14,092 bases of DNA from Campylobacterales bacterium (GCA_015489185.1 WGAE01000241.1:1-14092); one strand, 5' to 3'; counted from the first letter of the stretch, positions 1 to 7,151 are shown. Program-made: numbers and translations. Notes: generated by a model not told the origin, from the sequence alone.

Positions 1-45
1 CTGTTTCATGAAGAAGATTATAGCAGAATAAAATTTAAGGAGTTC

Positions 46-78
46 ATGAAATATTATTTAACCTTTGTGCGTTTTTAG
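46..78 (+). other. Possible 10-codon upstream ORF ahead of recQ
   Basis: The bases AAGGAG (37-42) lie three bases before an ATG that opens a ten-codon frame (MKYYLTFVRF) ending in TAG at 76-78. The spacing is short, but the same GGAG-TTC-ATG-AA arrangement precedes the multiheme cytochrome gene at 5502. The frame differs from recQ and stops 14 bases before it. It could be a leader peptide, the remains of a gene, or chance. The -10-like box of recQ lies just after its stop, so the two need not share a transcript. No conservation evidence is available. Confidence 0.15.
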
Positions 79-80
79 GC

Positions 81-86
81 TACAAT
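81..86 (+). promoter_or_regulatory. Candidate -10 box of recQ
   Basis: TACAAT followed by AAAA lies seven bases before the recQ ATG at 93. A start site 6-7 bases downstream of the box would fall on or next to the ATG, giving a leaderless or nearly leaderless mRNA. There is no clear -35 box, which is normal in Campylobacterota. The alternative is initiation at the second ATG (108), which has AGAAG shortly upstream. Confidence 0.4.
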
Positions 87-92
87 AAAAGG

Positions 93-1889
93 ATGCAAAA
101 AGAAGAAATGTTAAAAAAAGTTTTCGGCTTCGATCGCTTCAGACCGTTTCAGGAAGAGGCGGTCGATGCGATCCTCTCCGGACAAGATCTGCTCATGATC
201 CTTCCCACAGGCGGAGGGAAATCGCTCTGTTATCAGCTTCCGTCACTGCTAATGGAGGGGGTAACGGTGGTGGTTTCTCCTTTGATCGCACTGATGGAAG
301 ATCAGGTGCGCGGACTTGCGGATAACGGAATTTCCGCGGCGACGATCAACTCCGATATGTCCGAAGAGGCACGAAACGAGGTATTCAACAAGGTACGGGA
401 AGGAGACGTCAAACTGCTTTATGTCGCGCCGGAGCGGTTGACGGCAAACGGATTTATTCCCTTTTTGCTCGGTGTAGATATCAACTTTTTCGTGATCGAC
501 GAAGCGCACTGTGTGAGTGAGTGGGGGCATGAGTTTCGCGCCGACTATCGAAAACTGGGATTGATCAAAGATTATTTCCCAAAAACACCCGTTGCGGCTT
601 TCACGGCGACGGCGACACCCAAAGTGGCTGACGATATTATCCAGGCGTTACAACTGCAAGATCCGCTTCTGTTACGTGCCGGTGTCTTTCGCAAAAACCT
701 GACAATACGCACCCGCAAACGTACCGGAAACGGACGTATGCAGATTTTGGATTTTTTGCAAAAATACCCTGATGAGAGCGGGATTATCTACACCTTTACA
801 CGCAAAGAGGCGGAACAGACAGCTTCATTTTTGCAAACCAAGGGCATTCCCGCCGCGGCATATCACGCCGGATTGAGTCCCGAGGAGAAGAGCACGACAC
901 TCAAAGGCTTCATGTACGATCGTATTCGTATCGTTGTTGCGACCGTTGCTTTCGGTATGGGAATCGACAAGAGCAATATTCGCTTTGTGATACACACTTC
1001 GCTTCCCAAAACAATCGAAAGCTACTATCAGGAGATCGGGCGTGCGGGACGTGACGGGCTGGAGAGTGAAACAATGCTTTTATATACCAAATCCGACGAG
1101 ATCCGCAAACGGGAGTTGATCGAGCAGGTCGAAAATGAGACATACCGAAACGTGCTGTACGACAAACTTCAGACGATGTACCGATTCGCACTCAGCAGCC
1201 GTTGCAAGCACCGCTTGCTTGGCGAATACTTCTCGGATGAGGGGGAGGTGTGCGGTGACAAATGTGACAGTTGCCTGAAAGAGGAGACGGCACAGGTGGA
1301 CATTACCAAAGAGGCGCAAATGTTTCTCTCTGCAATCTATCGTACCGGCGAGCGTTTCGGGCAGAATCATATTATCGAAATTCTGCGTGGATCACGCGCC
1401 GCGAATATCTTGAAATTTGGACACGACAAACTGAGCGTTTACGGAATAGGGGAGATGCGCAACCGTGATGAGTGGGGGATGATCGCCGACCGTCTGTTTG
1501 AAACGGAGGCAATCGCCATCGGTGCGCATCGGGCATTGAAGCTGTTACCGTTTGCGGCAAAGATTTTACGAGGTGAAGCGACCCTGCAGATCGATGCGGA
1601 TTTACTGGGACAAAAGCGACGTTTGAGACCTGTGACAAAAACGATGCCGCAGGATAAGACATTTTCGGCATTGCGTACACTCCGTATGGAACTAGCCTCC
1701 AGTCACAACGTTCCTGCATATATTGTCTTCAACGACAAAACACTTCATGAACTCTCGCGTGCACTGCCCCAGTCAAGGGAAGAGATGCTGCAGATCAGCG
1801 GTATAGGGGAGGTGAAATATGAACGATACGGGGAAGCGTTTCTGAAACTCTGCCGTGAGCTTGCGCAACAGGAAGAGAAACAGATCTGA
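93..1889 (+). CDS. recQ: ATP-dependent DNA helicase RecQ
   Basis: RecQ is a cytoplasmic 3'-5' superfamily 2 helicase acting in recombinational repair and fork restart. The 598-residue product has the normal length and complete domain order. Visible motifs are Walker A (GGGKS, 40-44), the DEAH box (136-139), the RecQ aromatic-rich loop (SEWGHEFRADY, 142-152), motif III (TATAT, 171-175) and motif VI (QEIGRAGRDG, 313-322). The RecQ zinc site follows (C371, C387, C391, C394), then a winged-helix RQC region at about 400-490. A C-terminal HRDC domain (about 520-590) ends in the typical QISGIGEVKYERYG. The ATG at 93 lacks a Shine-Dalgarno sequence, and M6 at 108 is a possible start. The gene looks intact and converges with the spy-like gene. 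Confidence 0.96.
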   Translation: MQKEEMLKKVFGFDRFRPFQEEAVDAILSGQDLLMILPTGGGKSLCYQLPSLLMEGVTVVVSPLIALMEDQVRGLADNGISAATINSDMSEEARNEVFNKVREGDVKLLYVAPERLTANGFIPFLLGVDINFFVIDEAHCVSEWGHEFRADYRKLGLIKDYFPKTPVAAFTATATPKVADDIIQALQLQDPLLLRAGVFRKNLTIRTRKRTGNGRMQILDFLQKYPDESGIIYTFTRKEAEQTASFLQTKGIPAAAYHAGLSPEEKSTTLKGFMYDRIRIVVATVAFGMGIDKSNIRFVIHTSLPKTIESYYQEIGRAGRDGLESETMLLYTKSDEIRKRELIEQVENETYRNVLYDKLQTMYRFALSSRCKHRLLGEYFSDEGEVCGDKCDSCLKEETAQVDITKEAQMFLSAIYRTGERFGQNHIIEILRGSRAANILKFGHDKLSVYGIGEMRNRDEWGMIADRLFETEAIAIGAHRALKLLPFAAKILRGEATLQIDADLLGQKRRLRPVTKTMPQDKTFSALRTLRMELASSHNVPAYIVFNDKTLHELSRALPQSREEMLQISGIGEVKYERYGEAFLKLCRELAQQEEKQI

Positions 1890-1916
1890 AAACCGGAAAA
1901 TTCCGACTTTCAGATC
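1883..1916. terminator. Palindrome between convergent recQ and spy-like gene
   Basis: GATCTGAAA (1883-1891) is perfectly complementary to TTTCAGATC (1908-1916). Inside it, CGGAA (1894-1898) pairs with TTCCG (1901-1905) across a two-base loop, with a 2x2 internal mismatch (AC/AC). The hairpin starts within the recQ stop region and lies 12 bases from the stop codon of the opposite gene, so it could end both transcripts. Neither side has a clear T-tract, so factor-independent termination is uncertain. Confidence 0.4.
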
Positions 1917-1928
1917 GAATATGAAGTA

Positions 1929-2375
1929 CTATTTCATCAGTTTCGCCAGCTGTTCGGGCGTAAGCACTTTTTTGGTGTTGTAGATACATTTGATGTGCGC
2001 CATTGTCGCTTCGGCTTTGAGTTTAGCGATCTCGTCGACTTTGGCTTTGAGGCTGTCGGGTTCGGCACCCTCCATCGTCGCTTTTGCCACTTCGTTTTCG
2101 AGCTTCATGATCTTGGGTTTGAGACTTTTGACCGCACCCATTGTCTCTTTACGAATTTGGATCAGTTTTTCTTTCTGTTCGTCACTGAGTCCCAGATCGT
2201 CCCAGTGCATCATGACAAGTTTCGTCAGATGCGGCATCTTGCCCAGAATCAGAAAAGGCTTTTGCATCTTCTGCATCTTTTTGTTCATATGTGCGCCCTG
2301 ACCCATACCGGGCATCGGTGTTGTCGCAAACGCAAATGTCGCCGCTGTCGCAAGTATCATCAGTGATTTTTTCAT
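1929..2375 (-). CDS. Spy/CpxP-like Met-rich periplasmic protein
   Basis: The 148-residue protein starts with a signal peptide (MKKSLMILATAATFAFA). An N-terminal segment rich in Met with some His (about 20-57) follows, then a long charged helical region. Two LTxxQ-type motifs, the hallmark of the Spy/CpxP/ZraP superfamily, are visible: LSDEQ (63-67) and LTPEQ (138-142). Members are small periplasmic chaperones or metal-responsive sensors. The Met and His residues could bind copper, but that is an inference. The start at 2375 was chosen because AAAGGAGA lies just upstream and a signal peptide begins there; an upstream in-frame ATG at 2468 would put the signal peptide inside the protein. It is a single gene with its own likely promoter. 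The specific function is unknown. Confidence 0.75.
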   Translation of the reverse strand: MKKSLMILATAATFAFATTPMPGMGQGAHMNKKMQKMQKPFLILGKMPHLTKLVMMHWDDLGLSDEQKEKLIQIRKETMGAVKSLKPKIMKLENEVAKATMEGAEPDSLKAKVDEIAKLKAEATMAHIKCIYNTKKVLTPEQLAKLMK

Positions 2376-2404
2376 AGTTGTTTCTCCTTTGACTCGGTTT
2401 GTTA

Positions 2405-2410
2405 AATATA
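2405..2410 (-). promoter_or_regulatory. Candidate extended -10 box of spy-like gene
   Basis: Read on the minus strand, TATATT is preceded by TGT, forming a TGn extended -10. It lies 30 bases before the start codon, with AAAGGAGA in between. No convincing -35 was found. Confidence 0.4.
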
Positions 2411-2606
2411 ACAGGAAAAGTATATTGAAATCAGGTGAACCGAAAGTGAACGAGAAACCTTTTTGCATCTAAAAAGTTGAGATATTATCTTTTTCCGACA
2501 CAGGAAACGCCTTTTGCAGACGTATCCTCCTGATATCCGGGATAGCAAGTTTTTAATTGAGCGTTTATTGGAGCTTGAATGTTGCTTGTGTTACTCTATT
2601 TTAAAA

Positions 2607-2630
2607 TGTAAATGTTCATAAGCATTTACA
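2607..2630. repeat. Inverted repeat upstream of ATPase remnant
   Basis: TGTAAATG (2607-2614) and CATTTACA (2623-2630) form a perfect 8-bp inverted repeat with an 8-base spacer, ending 11 bases before the start codon of the ATPase remnant. A -10-like TAAAAT (2602-2607) touches its left edge. The position suits an operator or a 5' UTR hairpin. The full-length paralogue also has an inverted repeat before its start codon, with a different sequence. Confidence 0.4.
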
Positions 2631-2641
2631 AAGGCTTATAC

Positions 2642-3110
2642 ATGCTCGACACACTCAAAAAGTACCAAAACAGGCTCCAAAAATCGTTTCCTATTTCGTA
2701 CAAACGGTACGTGTACCATCGCATAGACTTTGATGACAAGATGATTGCCATCTTTGGTGCGAGGGGTGTGGGAAAGACGACTTTGCTTTTTCAGTATCTG
2801 AAAAAGGTGCAAAAAAGCCGCTAAAATCTACATGAACAATACCAATCTGCTCTACGCCTACTGTGAAAAGAGTGAACTCGGCACTGTCAGAGAGATCTTT
2901 TTCCCCAATCAGGTCGCAGCCGAATATCCTCTCCGTATCTCCAGAGAAGGGGACTTTGTTGTTTCGAAAAAATATACGGTAGAAGTCGGCGGCAAAGGGA
3001 AAGGATTCAGACAGATCAAAAACATGCCTGAGAGTTATGTTGTCGCAGACGATGTAACGATCGGTTCAAACCGTAAAATCCCGTTATGGCTCTTTGGCTT
3101 TTTATACTAA
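2642..3110 (+). pseudogene. Internally deleted AAA_14/DUF4143 ATPase remnant
   Basis: Two fragments match the two ends of the intact paralogue at 9172-10362. The first (2642-2824) covers the N-terminus through the P-loop (GARGVGKTT) to QYLK. The second (about 2812-3110) covers the C-terminal DUF4143 part and ends in the identical RKIPLWLFGFLY. My hand alignment gives about 52 identities in the last 92 residues. Roughly 245-250 codons are missing, carrying Walker B, the sensor and the winged helix. The 5' fragment stops at 2822-2824 in one frame, and the 3' part continues in another from an ATG at 2832. Residues resembling KP-KIYM before that ATG suggest homology starts near 2812, with a base lost from the A-run at 2823-2826. 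AAAGG and the P-loop survive at the 5' end. A functional product is unlikely. Confidence 0.8.
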
Positions 3111-3136
3111 AGAGAGAGGTTTACCCTCGTCTCTTT
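3109..3136. terminator. Imperfect hairpin between convergent genes
   Basis: AAAGAG (3109-3114) pairs with CTCTTT (3131-3136), and GAGG (3116-3119) pairs with CCTC (3125-3128), around a TTTAC loop with small bulges. It overlaps the stop of the ATPase remnant and the last codons of the cytochrome gene. T-rich sequence follows on the plus side (CTTTCTTCT) and TTTAGTAT on the minus side. It is a possible bidirectional terminator. Confidence 0.35.
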
Positions 3137-5502
3137 CTTCTAAACCACCACCACATGATTCCCATACCGATCAGCAAGCCGCCGAGTACCTGCACCCAGG
3201 CGCTCAGAAGCAGGCTTTTGTGCAGGATGGTGTGGTGCATGTCGTTGTCGATGTTGACGTTGGCGTATTTTGCCGCGTGTACCATCAGCGAGACGGCGAG
3301 ATCGCCTTTTGGCATCTCCTGGTGACAGCTCATGCAGACGCCGCGTCTGTCGACTTTGGCACGGGTTTCGTTGTCGAGTGCCTGTGAGAGTTTCCAGTGG
3401 TTTCCGACGGTCTGTAACTGGGTGCCGTTTTCATCGATGAAGCGTGAGTAGTCATCTTTGAGGTTGGGGATGGCGGGGATCTGCTCGTCGACTTTGTGTG
3501 GCAGCACCTTCTTGTCGGCGGTCATCAGATCGACGATGGTGGTTTTGCTCTGATCGGAGAAATATTTACCGCCGTTGATACCGTAACCGAGTGCTTTGGC
3601 GCTGTCATGACAGCTTTCGCAGCTGCGTCCTTTTTTGGTGATGGTGTGTGGGTTAACAGGCGACATGACAATCGAGTTGACACCCTCTTTGGGGACTGCG
3701 ACGGTGCCGTTGTTTTCGACATTTTTGAGTTTGAAGATATGGTTTTCAAGCAGCGCTTTGCCGTCTTTGCCGATGACGGTCAGTGTCACCTGACATCCGG
3801 GGATCACCGGCGAGATGCGCCCTTCGCCGTTTTGTCCAAGCGGCGGATTTTCCCATCTGAGGTAGGAGCGGGTCTCGGTCACTTTCCCGTCGACGAGAAA
3901 CTCTTTGAGGTTGTGCACTTCGCCCGTGATGCCGTTGTGATGATGCGCCGAAGCGGCGAGGTAGTCGGGGTTCTGTTTGCCGCCGGAGTAGTCGATCTTG
4001 ACGTGGCAGCCGTAACACTGCGGCGCCCAGGTGGCATGACAGGTGTAGCACTCCATCTTGTCGGTATGCGCTTTGATCTGATCCATCGCCACCAGCGCCT
4101 CTTTGGAGAGTTTATGCTCCTTTTTGAGCCCTTTGAGCGGGATGAGGGTGATATCTTTGCCCGAAGCCAGATGCATCACCACTTTGTTGCCTTTACGTAC
4201 GGCATGCGGCATCGGATTGCCCCGTGCGGTGCGCAGGAAACCGTCGCCTTTGTCTTTGGGAACGTACCCTTTTTTCAGATACTCCGCCAATGTCTGTGCC
4301 GTGCCTCTGGGTTTGCCCGTTTTGGGTGTTTTGGCAAACTCGTCGCTGTATCCCAGCGGCAGTTCCCAGGGGTATTTGTCGGTTGTACCGTGGCAATCCT
4401 GGCACTCGATCTCGACCGCTCCCAGATTGGCGCCTGTGATAAAGCCGTCGCCGTGCAGGTCGTTTGAGGTGTGGCAATCCTGACAGAGCATCCCCTTGGT
4501 GTAGTGGATATCCTCCTGCAGGTGGAGGTAGCGTTTGGTGTGGAGTTTGGGCTGCGGGTTGCCGCGGTCGTCGAAGGTCGCCTGATAGGCGGTCTCCATC
4601 AGCCCTTGATAACTCACGCCGATGCGTTTGCCGCGGTTGTGACAGGTGGTACAGGTCTCGACCGGCACGCCCGAATAGTGCACACCGTGGATGGAGACGT
4701 TGACATCTCTGGAGGATTGGATACTGTGTACCAGCAGATGTCCGTGTTCGTTTTTGGGGATGCTTTTGTCATCGCCCTCGTAATACCCTTCGTTGGAGTA
4801 GGGGATATGGCATGCGGCACATCCGATACCGCGGTAATCGCCCCGTCGATAGCGCCCTTTACCGCCGGTGTGGCATCTGAGACACTCCTGTCTGAGGTAG
4901 GTATAGACCGAGAGGGTCGGGTCTTGTTCGACCTCTTCGGCGGTGGGTGCGGGCGGAAGCTGGATCTGCTTTTTGGGGAACCCCTGCGGCTCTTTTTGCG
5001 AAAGGGTCTGCATATATTTGCGGTAGGCTTCGGTGCCGATGCGTTTGTGGATATTTTTGATGTCGAAGTTGGCGTAGGTGTGGTTGTATCCCTCTTTCGC
5101 GCCAAATCCCCAGATGGCACCGTGTATCTTGCCCCCTTCGGTCGCCATCAGGTTGTTCCACTGAGCGTCGACTTGCTCTTTGTGACACATGCCGCAAGTG
5201 TTCTGGTTGATCCACGGGCTGGTCGGGGAAGGGTAGAAGGCTTTGGGACCTTTGTGATTTTTGAAGTAGGCGAGGGTCCCTTTGTGCGCCTCCTCTTTCT
5301 CCGTCGCGTTCGGATTACCGCCGTGGCAGACGATACAGTCGTTGCCTGTGGCACCCGCTTTGTCGGCGACTTCGAGGATCTTGTGCATCATCTGCGAATC
5401 TCTGTCGCGAATGTCCGCGATCCCTTCATGACACTTCAGACAGCTGTTTTGTGCAAATGCCGATGCCGTGAGTAGCAGCACTAAAAGTATCCAGCGGTTC
5501 AT
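3121..5502 (-). CDS. Dodecaheme c-type cytochrome, membrane-anchored
   Basis: The 793-residue protein has a signal peptide (MNRWILLVLLLTASAFA) and twelve CxxCH heme sites, at residues 21, 56, 103, 207, 228, 284, 340, 367, 485, 496, 628 and 723. One non-heme Cys (C570) is present. A C-terminal hydrophobic segment (about 763-786) and basic tail (FRRKRRG) should anchor it to the inner membrane with the hemes in the periplasm. The start at 5502 is set by GAGGGGAG just upstream and the signal peptide; an ATG at 5556 would bury it. The 485-500 pair (CYTCH, CYGCH) and 340-371 pair suggest stacked hemes. No CxxCK, long-spaced CxnCH or other diagnostic site was seen, so I cannot assign NrfA, HAO, OTR or MccA. 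It could accept quinol electrons or reduce a sulfur or nitrogen compound. It is transcribed alone, divergent from the TetR gene. Confidence 0.9.
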   Translation of the reverse strand: MNRWILLVLLLTASAFAQNSCLKCHEGIADIRDRDSQMMHKILEVADKAGATGNDCIVCHGGNPNATEKEEAHKGTLAYFKNHKGPKAFYPSPTSPWINQNTCGMCHKEQVDAQWNNLMATEGGKIHGAIWGFGAKEGYNHTYANFDIKNIHKRIGTEAYRKYMQTLSQKEPQGFPKKQIQLPPAPTAEEVEQDPTLSVYTYLRQECLRCHTGGKGRYRRGDYRGIGCAACHIPYSNEGYYEGDDKSIPKNEHGHLLVHSIQSSRDVNVSIHGVHYSGVPVETCTTCHNRGKRIGVSYQGLMETAYQATFDDRGNPQPKLHTKRYLHLQEDIHYTKGMLCQDCHTSNDLHGDGFITGANLGAVEIECQDCHGTTDKYPWELPLGYSDEFAKTPKTGKPRGTAQTLAEYLKKGYVPKDKGDGFLRTARGNPMPHAVRKGNKVVMHLASGKDITLIPLKGLKKEHKLSKEALVAMDQIKAHTDKMECYTCHATWAPQCYGCHVKIDYSGGKQNPDYLAASAHHHNGITGEVHNLKEFLVDGKVTETRSYLRWENPPLGQNGEGRISPVIPGCQVTLTVIGKDGKALLENHIFKLKNVENNGTVAVPKEGVNSIVMSPVNPHTITKKGRSCESCHDSAKALGYGINGGKYFSDQSKTTIVDLMTADKKVLPHKVDEQIPAIPNLKDDYSRFIDENGTQLQTVGNHWKLSQALDNETRAKVDRRGVCMSCHQEMPKGDLAVSLMVHAAKYANVNIDNDMHHTILHKSLLLSAWVQVLGGLLIGMGIMWWWFRRKRRG

Positions 5503-5560
5503 GAACTCCCCTCTTTTTGTATAAGCTGAAACTATTTTAGCGTATCGTAGGTTCATTTGT

Positions 5561-5566
5561 TATAAT
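5561..5566 (+). promoter_or_regulatory. -10 box of tetR-family gene
   Basis: A perfect TATAAT lies 28 bases before the ATG at 5595, and GAGGAAAA (5580-5587) sits between as ribosome site. The 92-base divergent region up to the cytochrome start at 5502 also holds a minus-strand TAAAAT (complement of 5534-5539). No clear palindromic TetR operator was found in it. Confidence 0.5.
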
Positions 5567-5594
5567 GCGGTAAAAATATGAGGAAAACCGTTTC

Positions 5595-6188
5595 ATGAAG
5601 CGAAAATCCACTGCCAGAGAAAAACTCCTCGACGTCGCGTTCGAAGAGATCTACATCAACGGCTATGCCGCCACCTCCGTCGATACGATTTTGCAGAAAG
5701 CCGGCGTTCCCAAAGGTTCGCTCTACCACCACTTCGGTTCCAAAAAAGCACTGGTACTGGCGATGGTCCAAGAGCGCCTGTTCCCTAAAATGGATCAGTT
5801 TTTCAGATTCGAAAAAGAGGAGGGGTGCAGTGTCTATGAGAGTTTGCGAAAAACCTACGTCTCCGTCAGTAAAAACAGACTGCTCATCACCTACGGCTGT
5901 CCGCTCCACCGCCTGATGGTCGAACTCTCCCCCGTCGATCCGGATTTTGACAAACTGCTGCTAAGTAAATATGAAGAGATGATTCACGGTATCGCCTCGC
6001 TGCTGCGTGCAGGCATCGAAACCGGTGAATTTACCGAAGCACTCGACCCGGAAAAATTTGCCCGTTTCATGCTCGACGCCGCCTGGGGTACACTCTCACT
6101 CTCGCCGTCTGTCTCTTCAGCGAAGAGGTTTTTGGAAGAGAGTGCGTATGTGTTGCAGGTGCTGGAAGGATATAGATTTACAAAATAA
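5595..6188 (+). CDS. TetR/AcrR-family regulator, NemR-like
   Basis: The 197-residue product has the family's usual length. The N-terminal DNA-binding domain (about 8-55) includes the recognition segment VPKGSLYHHFGSKKAL (38-53). The C-terminal ligand domain carries C102 in the context YGCPLHRLMVELS. This resembles the region around the redox-active Cys of E. coli NemR (GCL..KLSAEV, from memory), a repressor that senses electrophiles and oxidants. That suggests, but does not show, thiol-based sensing. The gene is divergent from the dodecaheme cytochrome gene, the obvious candidate target. The palindromes at 8079-8144 are of the TAGAC/GTCTA type and are a second candidate. The stop abuts the stop of the convergent yoeB with no gap. 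Confidence 0.85.
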   Translation: MKRKSTAREKLLDVAFEEIYINGYAATSVDTILQKAGVPKGSLYHHFGSKKALVLAMVQERLFPKMDQFFRFEKEEGCSVYESLRKTYVSVSKNRLLITYGCPLHRLMVELSPVDPDFDKLLLSKYEEMIHGIASLLRAGIETGEFTEALDPEKFARFMLDAAWGTLSLSPSVSSAKRFLEESAYVLQVLEGYRFTK

Positions 6189-6443
6189 TCAATAGTGATA
6201 CCTGCATGAAAGTATATGAATCCTGTCATCAAAGACTTCATAGACCAGTCGATGTTCGTGGTTGATACGTCTTGACCAGCATCCTTGCAATATGTGTTTC
6301 AGCGGTTCGGGTTTCCCTGTGCCTTCAAAAGGGGTGCGTTTGATCTCTTTGATGAGTATATTGATTTTTTTGAGTATTTTTTTGTCGTGGGTCTGCCAGT
6401 AGAGATAATCTTCCCACGCTTCAGGCGTAAAGAGAAGATTCAT
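6189..6443 (-). CDS. yoeB: YoeB-type ribosome-dependent mRNA interferase
   Basis: The 84-residue protein matches E. coli YoeB along its whole length, including DYLYWQ, RTPFEG, GKPEPLKH, WSRRI, EHRLVY and the C-terminal CRYHY. The catalytic residues known for YoeB (E46, R65, H83) and the terminal Tyr are all present, so it should be active. The toxin cleaves mRNA in the ribosomal A site and is neutralised by YefM. The start codon overlaps the yefM stop as ATGA (6440-6443), giving translational coupling. The stop codon directly abuts that of the convergent tetR gene. Confidence 0.95.
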   Translation of the reverse strand: MNLLFTPEAWEDYLYWQTHDKKILKKINILIKEIKRTPFEGTGKPEPLKHILQGCWSRRINHEHRLVYEVFDDRIHILSCRYHY

Positions 6444-6694
6444 TCTTCAATCAACTCTTTATCAAGCAGTTTGCCGGCGCGGGAAGAGGCGAGCGATTTG
6501 AGCAGTCGTTCTCTGTTGGCGGGTGAAGAGAGAAGATAGTCGGTCTCTTTCAGGGCATTGTACTCCTCCAGAGATATGATGACAACATTGTCACCGTTCT
6601 TGCGATTGACGACAATCTCTTCACTGTCGTTACAGGCTGCGTCAAACAGTGACTTCAGATTGGCTCTTGCTTCGGTAAAATTGACAACCTTCAT
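6440..6694 (-). CDS. yefM: YefM antitoxin (Phd/YefM family)
   Basis: The 84-residue antitoxin has the N-terminal Phd/YefM DNA-binding domain: MKVVNFTEARANLKSLFD, then VVNRKNGDNVVIISLEEYNALKE. Its acidic C-terminal tail (SSRAGKLLDKELIEE) would wrap YoeB. YefM represses its own operon, and YoeB acts as co-repressor. A consensus promoter and TGTACA-type operators lie directly upstream, so the pair is probably independent of the mazG gene behind it. AAAAGG lies eight bases before the ATG. The pair looks complete. Confidence 0.94.
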   Translation of the reverse strand: MKVVNFTEARANLKSLFDAACNDSEEIVVNRKNGDNVVIISLEEYNALKETDYLLSSPANRERLLKSLASSRAGKLLDKELIEE

Positions 6695-6705
6695 ATATTT
6701 AGCCT

Positions 6706-6743
6706 TTTATGTACTTGTTATTGTACATATTATAGTACATAAA
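6706..6743. promoter_or_regulatory. yefM-yoeB operator with TGTACA core
   Basis: TTTATGTAC (6706-6714) and GTACATAAA (6735-6743) are perfect 9-bp inverted arms. Between them lies TGTACA (6722-6727), the core known from E. coli yefM-yoeB operators. The sites cover the -10 box and the expected start of transcription of the minus-strand operon, so binding should block RNA polymerase. Confidence 0.7.
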
Positions 6744-6757
6744 CGGGTTGTTGTCAA
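6729..6757 (-). promoter_or_regulatory. Consensus sigma70 promoter of yefM-yoeB
   Basis: On the minus strand TTGACA (complement of 6752-6757) is followed after exactly 17 bases by TATAAT (complement of 6729-6734). Both hexamers are perfect, making it the strongest promoter seen in the window. The -35 lies eight bases beyond the stop codon of the upstream mazG-like gene. Confidence 0.8.
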
Positions 6758-6764
6758 TGGTTGT

Positions 6765-7151
6765 TTATTCATTCAAGTGTTTGCACTCCACTTCCAGTGC
6801 GGTTTTTTGTTTTGCTTTGACCTCCGCCCATCTTTTTGCGTCGTTTTCATCTCCCTTCAAAGCGTTGATACGTTGTGTATATTTTTGTAAAGTCCTTTGG
6901 AGAATCGCTTCATGAGAGGTGACATACCCTTTTGATTTGAGTTTTTGTACCAGCATCAGCCAGCCCCAGAGAATATCACCCAGTTCATCTTCCAAAAAAG
7001 CTTGATTGTTCGGGCGTAACTCCTCTTTGACCTCTTCAACTTCAGAGAGCAGTTCTTCGATCAGCCACTCCATTTCAAAATATCTCTGCTCAGCCCTTTT
7101 TTGATCCAGCTTGTCGTTTTGTGCGCTTAGTTTGATCAATTCATCTATCAC
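6765..7151 (-). CDS. MazG-type nucleotide pyrophosphohydrolase
   Basis: The 128-residue, largely helical protein carries the MazG signature of paired acidic motifs. EVEE (37-40) stands in an EELLSEVEEVKEE helix, and ELGD (56-59) in EDELGDILWG. These bind Mg2+ and the triphosphate. The family hydrolyses NTPs or dNTPs to NMP and pyrophosphate, often to remove damaged nucleotides; the substrate here is unknown. The start is a GTG at 7151 with AGGG five bases upstream, overlapping the preceding small ORF by 11 bases. It is the last gene before the yefM promoter, in apparent operon with the small ORF and the Nudix gene, which fits a nucleotide-sanitation unit. Confidence 0.75.
   Translation of the reverse strand: MIDELIKLSAQNDKLDQKRAEQRYFEMEWLIEELLSEVEEVKEELRPNNQAFLEDELGDILWGWLMLVQKLKSKGYVTSHEAILQRTLQKYTQRINALKGDENDAKRWAEVKAKQKTALEVECKHLNE

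Noticed and set aside
3496..5475. Two long plus-strand ORFs (323 and 334 codons) opposite the multiheme cytochrome gene
   Set aside because: They mirror the cytochrome codons, have no recognisable motifs, and lie wholly inside a gene with twelve heme motifs on the other strand.
3121..5502. Naming the cytochrome as NrfA, hydroxylamine oxidoreductase, octaheme tetrathionate reductase or MccA
   Set aside because: Heme count is twelve and none of CxxCK, a long-spaced heme motif or other family-specific features was found.
5503..5594. A TetR operator in the cytochrome/tetR divergent region
   Set aside because: No palindrome of useful length was found there, including none of the TAGAC/GTCTA type.
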